Source: Clostridia bacterium (GTDB lineage Bacteria > Bacillota > Clostridia > Christensenellales > Borkfalkiaceae). Taken from it: a DNA stretch of 64,000 nt. The notes under the pieces are model-generated. The model searched no databases, was not told the origin of the DNA, and worked only from the letters and a program-made list of their open reading frames with translations. Numbering within the stretch: the first letter of the stretch is position 1; every line of letters starts with the position of its first letter. Made by a program: the position numbers and the translations under genes. The stretch lies in NCBI GenBank assembly GCA_017545865.1, contig JAFWXO010000005.1:1-64000 (forward strand). Reading direction: 5' to 3'. This document shows positions 36,973-46,451 of the stretch, piece after piece.

Positions 36973-38496
36973 AAATATTCTAACTAAAGAACTTATAAAT
37001 CGTTTAAAGAGCGTGTTTTTGATATTTGATTTCTTTATCTCAATGCTCTTTTCTAAAACGCTTAAAATGTCGCTCTTAACGTCGTTTAAAACGTCTGCTC
37101 TATACATCAAAACGCCGTTTTCAAAGTGATGAACGAGCGAGCGGTAATCTAAGTTAACCGTTCCTACCATAGCGTACTCGTCGTCAACGAGATAAGTTTT
37201 GGCGTGGATAAACCCGGGCGAATATTCGTAAATCTTAACGCCTGCGCTAAGAAGCCTTGCATAGTAACTTTTGCTCATAACGTTAACAATTTTTTTATCT
37301 GGGATAGACGGCAAAATTATCCTCACGTCAACTCCCCTTAAAGCAGTGTTTTCAATATCGGACAAAAGGTCGTTATCCACGATTAAATAAGGGGTTGTGA
37401 TATACGCGTATCGCTTGGCGGAAGATAGCAAATTTTGAATAACAGATTTTGAAACTGCGCGCTCGTAAACGGGCTTTGGCCCGTCGCCAAACGGCATTAT
37501 AAAACCGTTACTATTAACGCTTTGCGTTAAAGGATATAAATTTTCAGGGAAATCAGGCTGTTTTTTGCAGTTTAAATAATAGTCGGATGCAAACGTTTTA
37601 GTAAGTTCGAAAACGGCGTTTCCTTCTAACCTTAAACCACTGTCTTTCCAGTGCCCAAATCGCTCGATTTTGTTAACGTACTCATCGGCTAAATTAAACC
37701 CGCCGGTGTATCCTATAACCCCATCGATAACCAGAATTTTTCTGTGGTTTCTATTGTTAAACTCCCCGTCTGCATTACCCCTTAAACGTGAAAATTGAAG
37801 GGCTTTTATTCCGAGTTTTTTAAGTTTTCTATCGTAATAAGCAGGGAGCGTTTGCATACAGCCAATATCGTCGTATAAAACCCTAACGTCAACGCCTTGG
37901 CTTGCTTTTTTAACCAAAATTTCCAAAACGGAATCCCAAAAAACACCCTTTTGTATGATAAAAAACTCTAAAAATATAAAGTTTTTAGCGTTTTCAAGAT
38001 CAACGAGCAAATCTTTTCTTAAAAGTTCAATATCGCCGTAATACTTTAAACTCGGATTATCAAATAAGCATGCGCCCGATATTTTTTTAACCATTGAAAA
38101 CTGGTTATAAGCGGTTAAATCTTGCTCTTTAAGTTTTGAAAAAGAGAAGTCGTCGTTATACCCGTGAGTAGCCGAATAAAGATCTTTTAATCTCTTTCTA
38201 TATCTACTGCTAAGTTTTCTTTCAGAAAACATAAAATACGGCATAAACCCCGCTATCGGTATTAGCATTACGATAAAAAGCCAAGGGACTTTATAATCGG
38301 GATTATCGTCTGACGCTATTATTTTTATCACGCACGAAACTTGCGTTAACAGAGCAAGCAAATAAAAATAAGGAACGAAATAGCACATTACTACAACTAT
38401 CCCTATAATTGCTAAAATCTCGGCAATAATCAATAGCATAGCAAAGGTAAATCTTAATGGAATATATTTAATTTTCTTCAGTATGAACTTCTTCAT
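36958..38496 (-). CDS. cls: Cardiolipin synthase (phospholipase D superfamily)
   Basis: A 512-residue membrane enzyme that joins phosphatidylglycerol units into cardiolipin. Two membrane segments occupy the first 80 or so residues. The two HKD motifs are HRKILVIDGVIGYTGG near residue 252 and HAKTYLVDDEYAMVG near 425. The start overlaps the end of the DedA-family gene by 29 nt, so the two membrane-lipid genes are coupled. Confidence 0.94.
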   Translation of the reverse strand: MKKFILKKIKYIPLRFTFAMLLIIAEILAIIGIVVVMCYFVPYFYLLALLTQVSCVIKIIASDDNPDYKVPWLFIVMLIPIAGFMPYFMFSERKLSSRYRKRLKDLYSATHGYNDDFSFSKLKEQDLTAYNQFSMVKKISGACLFDNPSLKYYGDIELLRKDLLVDLENAKNFIFLEFFIIQKGVFWDSVLEILVKKASQGVDVRVLYDDIGCMQTLPAYYDRKLKKLGIKALQFSRLRGNADGEFNNRNHRKILVIDGVIGYTGGFNLADEYVNKIERFGHWKDSGLRLEGNAVFELTKTFASDYYLNCKKQPDFPENLYPLTQSVNSNGFIMPFGDGPKPVYERAVSKSVIQNLLSSAKRYAYITTPYLIVDNDLLSDIENTALRGVDVRIILPSIPDKKIVNVMSKSYYARLLSAGVKIYEYSPGFIHAKTYLVDDEYAMVGTVNLDYRSLVHHFENGVLMYRADVLNDVKSDILSVLEKSIEIKKSNIKNTLFKRFISSLVRIFAPLL

Positions 38497-39220
38497 TTTT
38501 CACCTTGCGTTTACGAGTTATTTTCGCTATAAACTTGTCAAATAAAGCGTTGAGTTTTTCAGAGTAAATTAAAGAGAGAATAAGCGCCGTTACGCCTATT
38601 GCTACTAACGCTATAACCATTACTAACCCCACCCCTTCGTATGCTATAACTTCACCGGATAAAAATAATAGATTTCCACCTATCGCTATTATTCTCGTAA
38701 CGATTTGAGAAAATAGGAAAAAGGCAAAAGTTATAGGGAGAGCGCCTGCTATTGAACACAAAAAATCGTCGGGGAAAAAGGGAAATAAGAACATATAAAA
38801 CAAAACCACTTTCTCTCTGCCGTGAAACCTTTTAAACCACCCGTCAAGTTCTTCTTTTCCACCTGCAAACCAAATAAGATACGGTTTTCCTATCAATCTA
38901 CCCAAGAAAAAGGCTAAAATCGAGCCTATAAGCAAACCGATAAAGGAATATAAATACGCTAGCCACGGCCCGAACAAATAATTGCCTAATAGTATCGTTA
39001 CCGTTGACGGAATAGGAATAAAAGTAACTTGCAAAAAGGTTACGAAAATAAACGTTATAGGAGCAAGCGCGCCCGTGCTTTCAACGAAGGTTTGAATTTG
39101 ATCTTTGCTAAGTTCGTTTAAGCCAAACGCTTTTAGTAAGAAATAACCGCCAACTATTACTACCGCTATTACTGCAAGTGATATTAAAAGTTTTGGGATA
39201 AGTTTCTTTAGTGTTTTCAT
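38468..39220 (-). CDS. DedA/TVP38 (VTT-domain) family membrane protein
   Basis: A 250-residue protein with about six membrane segments and the VTT signature GSILAFFLGRLIGKPYLIW near residue 108, followed by FYMFLFPFFPDDFLCSIAGA near 140. These proteins are thought to move or flip lipids in the membrane. It is coupled to cardiolipin synthase downstream. There is no ribosome site; the extended -10 box TGTTAAAAT at 39227-39235 ends six bases before the ATG, giving a leaderless message. Confidence 0.88.
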   Translation of the reverse strand: MKTLKKLIPKLLISLAVIAVVIVGGYFLLKAFGLNELSKDQIQTFVESTGALAPITFIFVTFLQVTFIPIPSTVTILLGNYLFGPWLAYLYSFIGLLIGSILAFFLGRLIGKPYLIWFAGGKEELDGWFKRFHGREKVVLFYMFLFPFFPDDFLCSIAGALPITFAFFLFSQIVTRIIAIGGNLLFLSGEVIAYEGVGLVMVIALVAIGVTALILSLIYSEKLNALFDKFIAKITRKRKVKNEEVHTEEN

Positions 39221-39226
39221 ATTAGT

Positions 39227-39235
39227 ATTTTAACA
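39227..39235 (-). promoter_or_regulatory. Extended -10 promoter for the DedA-like gene
   Basis: TGT-TAAAAT on the minus strand with no clear -35. The predicted start point coincides with the A of the ATG at 39220. Confidence 0.55.
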
Positions 39236-39317
39236 TATATAACGCAAAAATAAGTTAATATTTCGTAAAAATTTTGTAAAAAATATGAATATTTAGTCTA
39301 TTTATTAGAAATTCTAA

Positions 39318-39347
39318 CAAAAAAAGCCGTGGAATTCCACGGCTTTA
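39318..39347 (-). terminator. Terminator of the endonuclease IV gene
   Basis: AAAGCCGTGGAA and its complement form a perfect 24-base palindrome centred on GAATTC, followed by a T run on the minus strand. It overlaps the stop codon. Confidence 0.88.
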
Positions 39348-40187
39348 TTTACAATATAATTCTTGCATAATTTTCGCGTCGATATCTTGAGTTCCTGCGC
39401 TTTCAGAAACGATAAAAGGCTCTATTTTTTTAATCTTCAAAGCGGTGATAAAATCTTCGGGGTTTGGGCCGTATTCGGTATCTTCAAAGGTAAGGTGCTT
39501 AACTTCGCCTTTTCCCGAATACATAATTTTTGAAAAGTGAACGTGCATATTATTGAGTTTATCAAAGCCAAGCCCACTTTCAATAGTATCAAATATATCG
39601 ACGTAATCACTCGGAGATTTCAACGCGCCTTGCCAAAGGGAATTAACGTGCCCAAAGTCAACGCAAGGATAATAAAATGGAGCGATTTTACAAAAATCAA
39701 CTATTTCTTGAACAGTGCCTATCTGCGCAGATTTACCCATAGTTTCAGGACAAACTATCATATCGTCAAAGCCGTTTTCATAAATTTTATCGGCTAAAAT
39801 TTTAAGGCGTTCTTTCGTTAAGTTAACTGCCGTTTCCCTATCGAGTTTGCCTTGGGCTGCGGGGTGAAAAACCGCCCTTTTTGCGCCCATAAGTTTGCCT
39901 ATTTTCAAGGAACTTAAAACGTAACCGTAAGAGTTTTCAACCTTTTGCTCGTCAACGCCGGCAAAGTTTATAAAATATGGGCAATGAACGCTTATTTCAA
40001 CGCCGTAATTTTTAAAACTCTCGCCTATTTCTATCGCCTTTTGTTCGGAAACGTTAACTCCACGACCAAACGAATATTCAAAGGCGTTAAGCCCCATATC
40101 TTTAACCCATTTTGCAGAGTTTGAACTGCCTTGATATCCAGCGTTGTGATACGCTTCGCTATTTCCGCTAGGTCCAAATTTAATCAT
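39345..40187 (-). CDS. Endonuclease IV-like TIM-barrel protein
   Basis: A 280-residue AP-endonuclease family 2 protein with zinc-ligand segments VEISVHCPYFINFA near residue 60, AVFHPAAQGK near 100, VCPETMGKSAQ near 138, CVDFGHVNSLWQ near 173 and MHVHFSKIMYSGKGEVKH near 208. Endonuclease IV cleaves DNA at abasic sites. The start overlaps the ribF stop by 8 nt. Function is strongly suggested; a sugar isomerase of the same fold is a weaker alternative. Confidence 0.87.
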   Translation of the reverse strand: MIKFGPSGNSEAYHNAGYQGSSNSAKWVKDMGLNAFEYSFGRGVNVSEQKAIEIGESFKNYGVEISVHCPYFINFAGVDEQKVENSYGYVLSSLKIGKLMGAKRAVFHPAAQGKLDRETAVNLTKERLKILADKIYENGFDDMIVCPETMGKSAQIGTVQEIVDFCKIAPFYYPCVDFGHVNSLWQGALKSPSDYVDIFDTIESGLGFDKLNNMHVHFSKIMYSGKGEVKHLTFEDTEYGPNPEDFITALKIKKIEPFIVSESAGTQDIDAKIMQELYCK

Positions 40188-41052
40188 TTAGCACCCCTTT
40201 ATCTTTTTTTAGTTGATTAGAAAGTTCGCTAAGAGAAGAAAACTTTTTAATATCTCTTATATAATCTTCAAAATAAACGGTTAAAGTCTTTCCGTATAAA
40301 TCGCCGTTAAAACCGCTTATATAAGTTTCTAAAATAACGCTTTCGCCGTTTACGGTTGGTTGCGCGCCAAAGTTAGAAATTGCGCCGTAACGCTTACCGC
40401 CTATTAAAACGAAAGTTTTGTAAACGCCCTGTTTAATTTTGAGTTTACTATCTTCAATCTTAACGTTTGCAGTTGGAAAACCAAGCGTTTTTCCAAGCCC
40501 TTTTCCACGCAGTACTTCGCCCTTGATAAAATACTCGTCACCAAGGTAAAAGTTAGCCCTTTTAATATCGCCTTGTAATAGCGCTTGCTTTACGTTTGAA
40601 GACGAGAATTTTTGAGTTCCATCGCCTAAAAGTTTTTCTACAAACACCAAATCTTCGCCGAAAAAATCAATTAGCGTTTGAACGCTACCTTCGGCGTTTA
40701 AGCCAAAGGTAAAATCACTGCCCGAAACAACGCCTTTTATATCGTATAAAGAAGTAATTTCAGTTAAAAATTCCGTTTTGGTTTTTTGCATAAACGCCCT
40801 ATCGAGCGATTTTACAATGATATTTTCAATTTGAAGTTTGAAAATTCTATCAAAGCGTTCGGCAAGTGAAAACACGTCGCAATCAGACTTTCCACCAGTA
40901 AAAATAAGCGCAGTCGGGCTTAAATTTTTGCTTTTTGCAATCGCCACCGTTTTATTTAAAACGGCTTTATGCCCAACGTGAACGGCGTCAAAATAACCGA
41001 GCGCAAGTATTAAGTTTTTTGGTAATTTTTCGCCGTAATTTACTATTTTCAT
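40180..41052 (-). CDS. ribF: Bifunctional riboflavin kinase/FAD synthetase
   Basis: A 290-residue enzyme that turns riboflavin into FMN and then FAD. The N-terminal adenylyltransferase has LALGYFDAVHVGHKAVLNK (GxFDxxHxGH) near residue 16, and the C-terminal kinase domain has GKGLGKTLGFPTANV near 187. It overlaps truB by 4 nt, the standard truB-ribF arrangement. Confidence 0.95.
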   Translation of the reverse strand: MKIVNYGEKLPKNLILALGYFDAVHVGHKAVLNKTVAIAKSKNLSPTALIFTGGKSDCDVFSLAERFDRIFKLQIENIIVKSLDRAFMQKTKTEFLTEITSLYDIKGVVSGSDFTFGLNAEGSVQTLIDFFGEDLVFVEKLLGDGTQKFSSSNVKQALLQGDIKRANFYLGDEYFIKGEVLRGKGLGKTLGFPTANVKIEDSKLKIKQGVYKTFVLIGGKRYGAISNFGAQPTVNGESVILETYISGFNGDLYGKTLTVYFEDYIRDIKKFSSLSELSNQLKKDKGVLND

Positions 41053-41906
41053 AACTCTAAAATAAACGCCTTTATCCTAAGTTTTCCATCGGTTACGATG
41101 CCAACGCCAACAAAATCTCCATTATCTAAATATATAGAATAAGTCCCGTCTAAAAGCCCGTGATTAAAAGGTCTGCCATTGATAAGTTCAACAGACTGAA
41201 AGTGATTTAAAGTAACCTTTTCAAACGTCAAAACGCTATCGGGTTTTGTCAAAAGAGAAGATAAATCTTTTGCATCGTATAATTGTTCTTTCGTTAAGGC
41301 GGTGTCTAAATTAAACGCTCCACTCTTAGTTCTAAGTAAACTCGTCATCGTGGCAAAAGTTCCAAGGCTTTTTGCCAAATCTCTACAAATCGAGCGGATA
41401 TACGTTCCGCCCTTGCAAGATATTTTAAAAACGCCTTTACTATTTTCGTAAGAAACAAGTTTAATTTCGTCAATTTCAACTGTTTTAGCCTTTAACTCAA
41501 CTTCAACGCCACGCCTTGCAAGAGTGTAACTTCTTGCGCCGTTAACGTTTTTTGCGCTAAACGCTGGGGGCACTTGTTCAACAACGCCTATAAGCGACGG
41601 TAAAACGGCTAAAATTTCTTCTTTTGAAGGGATTTTACCGCCTTCAAAAACAACGTTTCCGCCACGGTCTAAAGTATCCGTTTGGTAGCCGAAAGTAAAT
41701 TCGGCAACGTACTCTTTTTGTTTATCGAGCAAAAAATCGAACAATCTGGTTGCTTTGCCAACGGCGATAGGCAAAACGCCTTCCGCTAAAGGATCAAGCG
41801 TGCCCATATGCCCTATTTTGCAACCTTTAAAGAGTTTTTTTATTCCGTTTATAGCATAAGCCGAGGATACTCCACTCGGCTTAAAAAAGTTTATAAATCC
41901 GTTCAT
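41049..41906 (-). CDS. truB: tRNA pseudouridine(55) synthase TruB
   Basis: A 285-residue pseudouridine synthase that modifies U55 of tRNA. The catalytic motif is GHMGTLDPLAEGVLPIAVGK near residue 33, with the active-site Asp in TLDPLA. KGGTYIRSICRDLAKSLG follows near 170. The ATG at 41906 was chosen from the family start (NGFINFFKPSGVSS); the ribosome site is weak, and the start lies 5 nt past the nrnA stop. Confidence 0.95.
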   Translation of the reverse strand: MNGFINFFKPSGVSSAYAINGIKKLFKGCKIGHMGTLDPLAEGVLPIAVGKATRLFDFLLDKQKEYVAEFTFGYQTDTLDRGGNVVFEGGKIPSKEEILAVLPSLIGVVEQVPPAFSAKNVNGARSYTLARRGVEVELKAKTVEIDEIKLVSYENSKGVFKISCKGGTYIRSICRDLAKSLGTFATMTSLLRTKSGAFNLDTALTKEQLYDAKDLSSLLTKPDSVLTFEKVTLNHFQSVELINGRPFNHGLLDGTYSIYLDNGDFVGVGIVTDGKLRIKAFILEL

Positions 41907-41910
41907 AAAA

Positions 41911-42864
41911 TCAAAGTCTTTGCTTAACGTTAAACACGAGTTTGTCAATTATGTCTTCCATAAACCCGTTTAAAACTGCTCCACTTGCTAAAACGTGGCC
42001 ACCGCCACCGTAAATGGAAGCAATCTCGTTAACGTTAACCCTGCCTTTACTTCTAAGGCTAATTTTGTATCTATTCTTTCCCGTTTCAAGGAGAGAAAAG
42101 GCAACTTCTACCGACTCAACGCTCATAGGATAATCAATAAAACCTTCCGTCATACTGTCGAGCGCGCCGGAAGATAGGATATCGTCACGCGTGATTATTA
42201 AAACGCCGATTTTATCGTCTTCATAAAATCTCATTTTTGAGATAACTTTGCCGTATAAAACCGCTCTTTCTTTAGGTTGGTCTTTAAAGTTCTTCTTCAT
42301 TATAAAGTGAAGATCCGCCCCAGCCTTTTTAAGTTCAGACGCAATAAGCAAAGTCCTATCCGTTGCGTTAGAGTGATGAAAAGCGCCCGTATCGGTAACG
42401 ATTCCCGTTAAAAGCGAGGTTGCAATCTCGCTATCAATTTCCACGCCCATTTCGTTAATGAGCGCAAAAATGAGTTCGCAAGTAGCGGAAGCATCTTCAA
42501 CGTAATTAAATTTTGCGTAGCGACTGTTTGAAACGTGGTGGTCGATATTAAAAGTTACATTGCCCTTACTAAACTTTCCGTAAAGTTCAGGGAACATAAA
42601 CTCGTTGGCGCAGTCAACCGCGATAAACGCGTCGTACACCTTTTCTTTATCAACCGACTTTTGATAACTTTCAGTCGATTTTATATAGCGAAGTTTTTCA
42701 GGAATATCGTTATTGCACGCAATATCGGCGGATATGCCCTTTTTTAAAAGGGCAAGGCGGAGCGCAGTTGCGCTACCAACCGTATCACCGTCAGGTCTAT
42801 TGTGGCTAAAAATCAAAACTGACTTCGCTTTTAAAATTTCAGTTGTTATCTCCGCTATCGTCAT
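41911..42864 (-). CDS. DHH/DHHA1 phosphoesterase, NrnA-like
   Basis: A 317-residue DHH-family enzyme with metal-site motifs FSHNRPDGDTVGSA near residue 20, FIAVDCAN near 82, FNIDHHVSNSRYA near 108 (DHH) and VTDTGAFHHS near 160. The DHHA1 substrate domain ends in GGGGHVLASGA. NrnA degrades short RNA oligonucleotides and pAp. ATG 42864 is preferred, with GGGG 6 nt before it. It overlaps rbfA by 26 nt and belongs to the rbfA-nrnA-truB-ribF row. Confidence 0.92.
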   Translation of the reverse strand: MTIAEITTEILKAKSVLIFSHNRPDGDTVGSATALRLALLKKGISADIACNNDIPEKLRYIKSTESYQKSVDKEKVYDAFIAVDCANEFMFPELYGKFSKGNVTFNIDHHVSNSRYAKFNYVEDASATCELIFALINEMGVEIDSEIATSLLTGIVTDTGAFHHSNATDRTLLIASELKKAGADLHFIMKKNFKDQPKERAVLYGKVISKMRFYEDDKIGVLIITRDDILSSGALDSMTEGFIDYPMSVESVEVAFSLLETGKNRYKISLRSKGRVNVNEIASIYGGGGHVLASGAVLNGFMEDIIDKLVFNVKQRL

Positions 42865-43219
42865 TATTTTCCCCATAAGTAAGCCCGGCTAAGATAGTGT
42901 CAATCTTATTGCCGTATTCACTCGCGCCGTCACGGTAAAACCTAAGTTCCGGAACGTAACGAATAGTAGTTAAATGCGAAAGTTCGCGCCTAATTTCAAC
43001 GGAAGAACGGGCAATCGCGTCAAAAGTGGCCTTTGCCTTTTCTTCATCGGTAGAATAAACGCTTAAATACACCTTCGCGTGCTTGAGGTCGGGCGAAACG
43101 TCAACTTCCGTTACCGAATACATTTCCGTTGCGCCGTGAATATCAAGCCTATTTTTTATAACGTCGTAAATAAGTTTTCTAAACTCGCTATTGAGCCTAT
43201 CAGTTCTTTTTCCTTTCAT
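42839..43219 (-). CDS. rbfA: Ribosome-binding factor A
   Basis: A 126-residue KH-fold protein that binds the immature 30S subunit. Family features are the N-terminal RTDRLNSEFRKLIYDVI, VTEVDVSPDLKHAKVYLSV near 42, and LRFYRDGASEYGNKIDTIL near 91. It is 3 nt from infB. Confidence 0.95.
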   Translation of the reverse strand: MKGKRTDRLNSEFRKLIYDVIKNRLDIHGATEMYSVTEVDVSPDLKHAKVYLSVYSTDEEKAKATFDAIARSSVEIRRELSHLTTIRYVPELRFYRDGASEYGNKIDTILAGLTYGENNDDSGDNN

Positions 43220-43222
43220 AGT

Positions 43223-45853
43223 TTACGCCTTTTGTTCTTCTACGATATAGCACTCGATAAAGTCGCCGATCTTAATATCGTCAAACTTTTCAATGGACAT
43301 ACCGCACTCGAAACCTTGTTGAACTTCCTTAACGTCGTCCTTAAAGCGTTTGAGTTGAAGAACGTTTCCTTCACAAATCATAACGTCGTTACGGTAAATT
43401 CTAAGTTTGCCGTTGCGTAAAATCTTACCATCGGTAACGTAACAACCTGCAACCGTGCCAACGCCCGTAATCTTGAACGTTTCACGAACTTCGGCTTTAC
43501 CCATATAAACGTCACTAAACTTGGGAGCGAGCATACCTTTAAGAGCCTTTTGAACGTCGTCAATCGCTTCGTAGATAACTCTATATAACTTAATATCAAT
43601 CTTGTTTTGTTCAGCAAGCGCTTTCGCCTTAGTGTCAGGGCGAACGTTAAAGCCGATGATGATTGAATTTGATGAATCTGCAAGGTTAACGTCAGTTTCC
43701 GAAATAGCGCCAACGGCGGAGTGGATAACGTTAACTTTAACTTCTTCGTTAGAAAGTTCAATCATAGATTGCTTAATTGCTTCAACCGAGCCTTGAACGT
43801 CTGCCTTAACGATAAGATTAAGGTTTTTAAGGTCGCCAGAAGATACTTTAGAGAATAAATCGTCAAGAGAAATCTTTTGTTGTTCTCTAATCATTTCTTC
43901 TCTTTCTCTATTCTTTCTTTCGCTTGCAACGAGCGCGCCGAGTTTTGCTTCTTCAACGGCAAATAAACTGTCGCCCGCGTTGGGAACTGATTCTAAGCCG
44001 AGAATTGAAACGGGCATAGACGGACCTGCAGTCTTTACGTTTCTACCCTTATCGTCAACCATCGCTCTAACTTTACCAGTGATAGTGCCAGCAACGAGAT
44101 AATCGCCAACTTTAAGCGTACCCTTTTGAACGAGAACGGTTGCAACCGGACCTTTACCTTTATCAAGTTTGGCTTCAACGATAATACCTTTCGCCATACG
44201 ATCGGGGTTTGCTTTGAGTTCCTTCATTTCAGCGGATAAGATAACCGTTTCTAAAAGCTCGTCAATACCTGCGCCAGTCTTTGCTGAAACGGGAACGAGA
44301 GCAACGTCACCACCCCATTCTTCAACCAAGATTTCTTGATCGGCAAGACCTTTCTTAACCTTTTCAATATCTGCAGTGGGTTTATCGATTTTGTTTGCAG
44401 CAACGATAATAGTAACGCCTGCCGCTTTTGCGTGGTGAATTGCTTCGATAGTTTGAGGCATAATACCATCGTCCGCCGCAACAACGATGATTGCAATATC
44501 GGTAAGTTGCGCGCCACGGGCTCTCATCGCAGTGAACGCCGCGTGGCCAGGGGTATCTAAGAAGGTAACGGTTTCGCCGTTAACGGTAACGGTGTAAGCG
44601 CCGATGTGTTGAGTAATACCACCCGCTTCGCCTGCGGTTACGTTTGCGTTTCTAATTCTGTCGAGAAGTGAAGTTTTACCGTGGTCAACGTGGCCCATAA
44701 CGGTAACGACGGGAGGACGTTTGATAAGTTTTGTTTCGTCTTCGTCTTCATCTTTAAAGCCTTCGCTTAAAACGTCTTCCGCGGTCTTATCGAGCTTGAG
44801 TTCAAGTTCAATGCCAAGTTCAGCGGCGATAAAGCCTGCGGTATCGTAATCGATAGAGTCGTTAATAGTTTTTAAAATGCCTTCTTTGAATAAGCGCTTG
44901 GTAATTTCAACGGCGGTAATACCCAAAAGCTCGGAAAGTTCCTTGACGGGAATAATTTCCTTATTGATAACCGCCCTTTCGATTTTAACGGTTGCAACCG
45001 ATTCTTCTTGGCGTTTATCCTTGCTCTTTCTTACCTTTCTGTAACCAGTCTTATCCTCATCGAAATCATCGATAGAAACTTGACCTTTACTTAAAGACTT
45101 TTTGTTGATAGCCTTCTTATCGTCGTAATTATTTCTTTCGTTTTTCTTTTTGCCTTGTTGCTTAGTGCTTTCCTTGGGAACGAAAGCAGGAGCGGCAGTC
45201 GGCGTTGAAGGTCTTGCGCCACCTTGATTAAAGGGCTTTCTTTCACCCTTGTCGCCAAAGTCTTTCTTGCCAGCGCCACCTTCAGCATTGTAAGTTCTGC
45301 CAACGTTAGAAGGCTTTTTAGCGCCCCTATTTGCGTTGTTGTTATCCGACTTGGGCGTAAACTCACGAACTTTGGGCACGAAAACTCTCTTACCGTCAAT
45401 AATAACGATATTTGGGTTATCGGTCTTTTGAATAACGGGCGCTTTGGGCTTTTCGGGCTCGGCTTCAACGGGTTTTTGCTCTTCAACCTTTTCAGGCGCT
45501 AAAGTAGAAGCGGGAGTTTCGGGTTCTTGAGCCACTTCTACCACAGGCTTTTCTTCAACAACCGTTTTTTCTTCTACCACGGGCTTAACATCTACCACGG
45601 GTTTTTCTTCAACGATCGGTTGAACGGGAGCAAGTTCAACTTGCTTAGCCTTTTCTTCTTCCGCCTTTATTTTAGCGAGTTCTTCGGCTTTTTGCTTTGC
45701 AAAAGACTTTGCCTTTTCCGAAATCTTTTTATCCATAGCCTTAGTAAAACCTTTAAACTCGTTAGATAAAGAGCCAGCCTTTCCGTCCTTTAATAAATTT
45801 CCTAAATTTTTAATAAAACTAAATTCTTTCTTTTCTTCTTTTTTTACTTCCAT
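43223..45853 (-). CDS. infB: Translation initiation factor IF-2
   Basis: An 876-residue GTPase that brings initiator tRNA to the ribosome. The N-terminal third is low-complexity, rich in Glu, Lys, Pro and Val repeats ([16 protein letters not shown]). The IF2_N fold follows ([19 protein letters not shown]). The G domain has [24 protein letters not shown] and SAKTGAGI. Domains II to IV complete the C-terminus. ATG 45853 has GGAGGG in front and begins 2 nt after the ylxQ stop. Confidence 0.97.
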   Translation of the reverse strand: MEVKKEEKKEFSFIKNLGNLLKDGKAGSLSNEFKGFTKAMDKKISEKAKSFAKQKAEELAKIKAEEEKAKQVELAPVQPIVEEKPVVDVKPVVEEKTVVEEKPVVEVAQEPETPASTLAPEKVEEQKPVEAEPEKPKAPVIQKTDNPNIVIIDGKRVFVPKVREFTPKSDNNNANRGAKKPSNVGRTYNAEGGAGKKDFGDKGERKPFNQGGARPSTPTAAPAFVPKESTKQQGKKKNERNNYDDKKAINKKSLSKGQVSIDDFDEDKTGYRKVRKSKDKRQEESVATVKIERAVINKEIIPVKELSELLGITAVEITKRLFKEGILKTINDSIDYDTAGFIAAELGIELELKLDKTAEDVLSEGFKDEDEDETKLIKRPPVVTVMGHVDHGKTSLLDRIRNANVTAGEAGGITQHIGAYTVTVNGETVTFLDTPGHAAFTAMRARGAQLTDIAIIVVAADDGIMPQTIEAIHHAKAAGVTIIVAANKIDKPTADIEKVKKGLADQEILVEEWGGDVALVPVSAKTGAGIDELLETVILSAEMKELKANPDRMAKGIIVEAKLDKGKGPVATVLVQKGTLKVGDYLVAGTITGKVRAMVDDKGRNVKTAGPSMPVSILGLESVPNAGDSLFAVEEAKLGALVASERKNREREEMIREQQKISLDDLFSKVSSGDLKNLNLIVKADVQGSVEAIKQSMIELSNEEVKVNVIHSAVGAISETDVNLADSSNSIIIGFNVRPDTKAKALAEQNKIDIKLYRVIYEAIDDVQKALKGMLAPKFSDVYMGKAEVRETFKITGVGTVAGCYVTDGKILRNGKLRIYRNDVMICEGNVLQLKRFKDDVKEVQQGFECGMSIEKFDDIKIGDFIECYIVEEQKA

Positions 45854-45854
45854 A

Positions 45855-46184
45855 TCAGGTGTTATCCCTCCACGAATATTCTTGAAAATGATTATCCAAA
45901 TTTTGCAAAATGGCATTTCCAAGCGATTCGTCCTGTATAGCCAAAAGTTTGCAATGTTGTTTTTTTATTATATCTTCTACTTTATAAGTCTTGCTAACTA
46001 CGAGCGGAGCGTTAAACTTAATTGAAAACTTAACCGCTTCGTCAAACGCGTTTTTCGATGCCGTTGAGCAAATAACGAGCGCGTAAACCCCACCTTTTAG
46101 CGTGGCTATCGCATTAGCGCCCGAACGCACCTTTCTTGCCTTGATTGCAAAACCTATAAACGTTAGCGGTTTACTGTTTTCCAA
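45855..46184 (-). CDS. ylxQ: YlxQ, L7Ae-family ribosomal protein (TTG start)
   Basis: A 109-residue L7Ae/L30e-fold RNA-binding protein in its usual place between ylxR and infB. Core features are FIGFAIKARKVRSGANAI, YALVICSTASKNAFDEAVKF and PLVVSKTYKVEDI. The start is inferred to be TTG at 46184, because GGAGG lies 6 nt upstream and the family begins right after; the longer ATG frame from 46235 overlaps ylxR with no family match. It overlaps the ylxR stop by 14 nt. Confidence 0.88.
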   Translation of the reverse strand: MENSKPLTFIGFAIKARKVRSGANAIATLKGGVYALVICSTASKNAFDEAVKFSIKFNAPLVVSKTYKVEDIIKKQHCKLLAIQDESLGNAILQNLDNHFQEYSWRDNT

Positions 46185-46440
46185 AAAAATCCTCCGTAAG
46201 TTTAGCGTAAACACTATCGGGAACGTCAACGCCAAACGCAGATTTAAGTAGTTTTTTCTTTATTATTTTTTGCGCGCATGCAGGATCGCCACAGAGATAA
46301 GCCCCTCGACCGTTCATTTTGCCCGTTCTATCAACGGCAAACTCCCCGTCTTTAGTTTTTACTATTCTAATAAGTTCTTTCTTGGGCTTTTCAGTTCTGC
46401 AAGCAATGCAAGTGCGCATAGGAACTTTCTTTTCCGCCAT
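46171..46440 (-). CDS. ylxR: YlxR (DUF448) RNA-binding protein
   Basis: An 89-residue protein with the YlxR signature PMRTCIACRTEKPKKELIRI and GRGAYLCGDPACAQK. It is a small nucleic-acid-binding protein, nearly always between nusA and infB; reported roles include RNA binding and transcription control. Confidence 0.94.
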   Translation of the reverse strand: MAEKKVPMRTCIACRTEKPKKELIRIVKTKDGEFAVDRTGKMNGRGAYLCGDPACAQKIIKKKLLKSAFGVDVPDSVYAKLTEDFFGKQ

Positions 46441-46451
46441 AATACCCTCTA

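Noticed and set aside
36958..39220. Phage or mobile origin for the cardiolipin synthase and DedA pair
   Set aside because: No integrase, repeats or composition break; both are ordinary membrane-lipid genes.
43223..45853. Frameshift or second gene in the low-complexity N-terminus of infB
   Set aside because: The acidic/basic repeats are normal for IF-2; overlapping frames are shadows.
45855..46235. ATG start at 46235 for ylxQ
   Set aside because: It overlaps ylxR and adds residues with no family match; the TTG at 46184 has a proper ribosome site.
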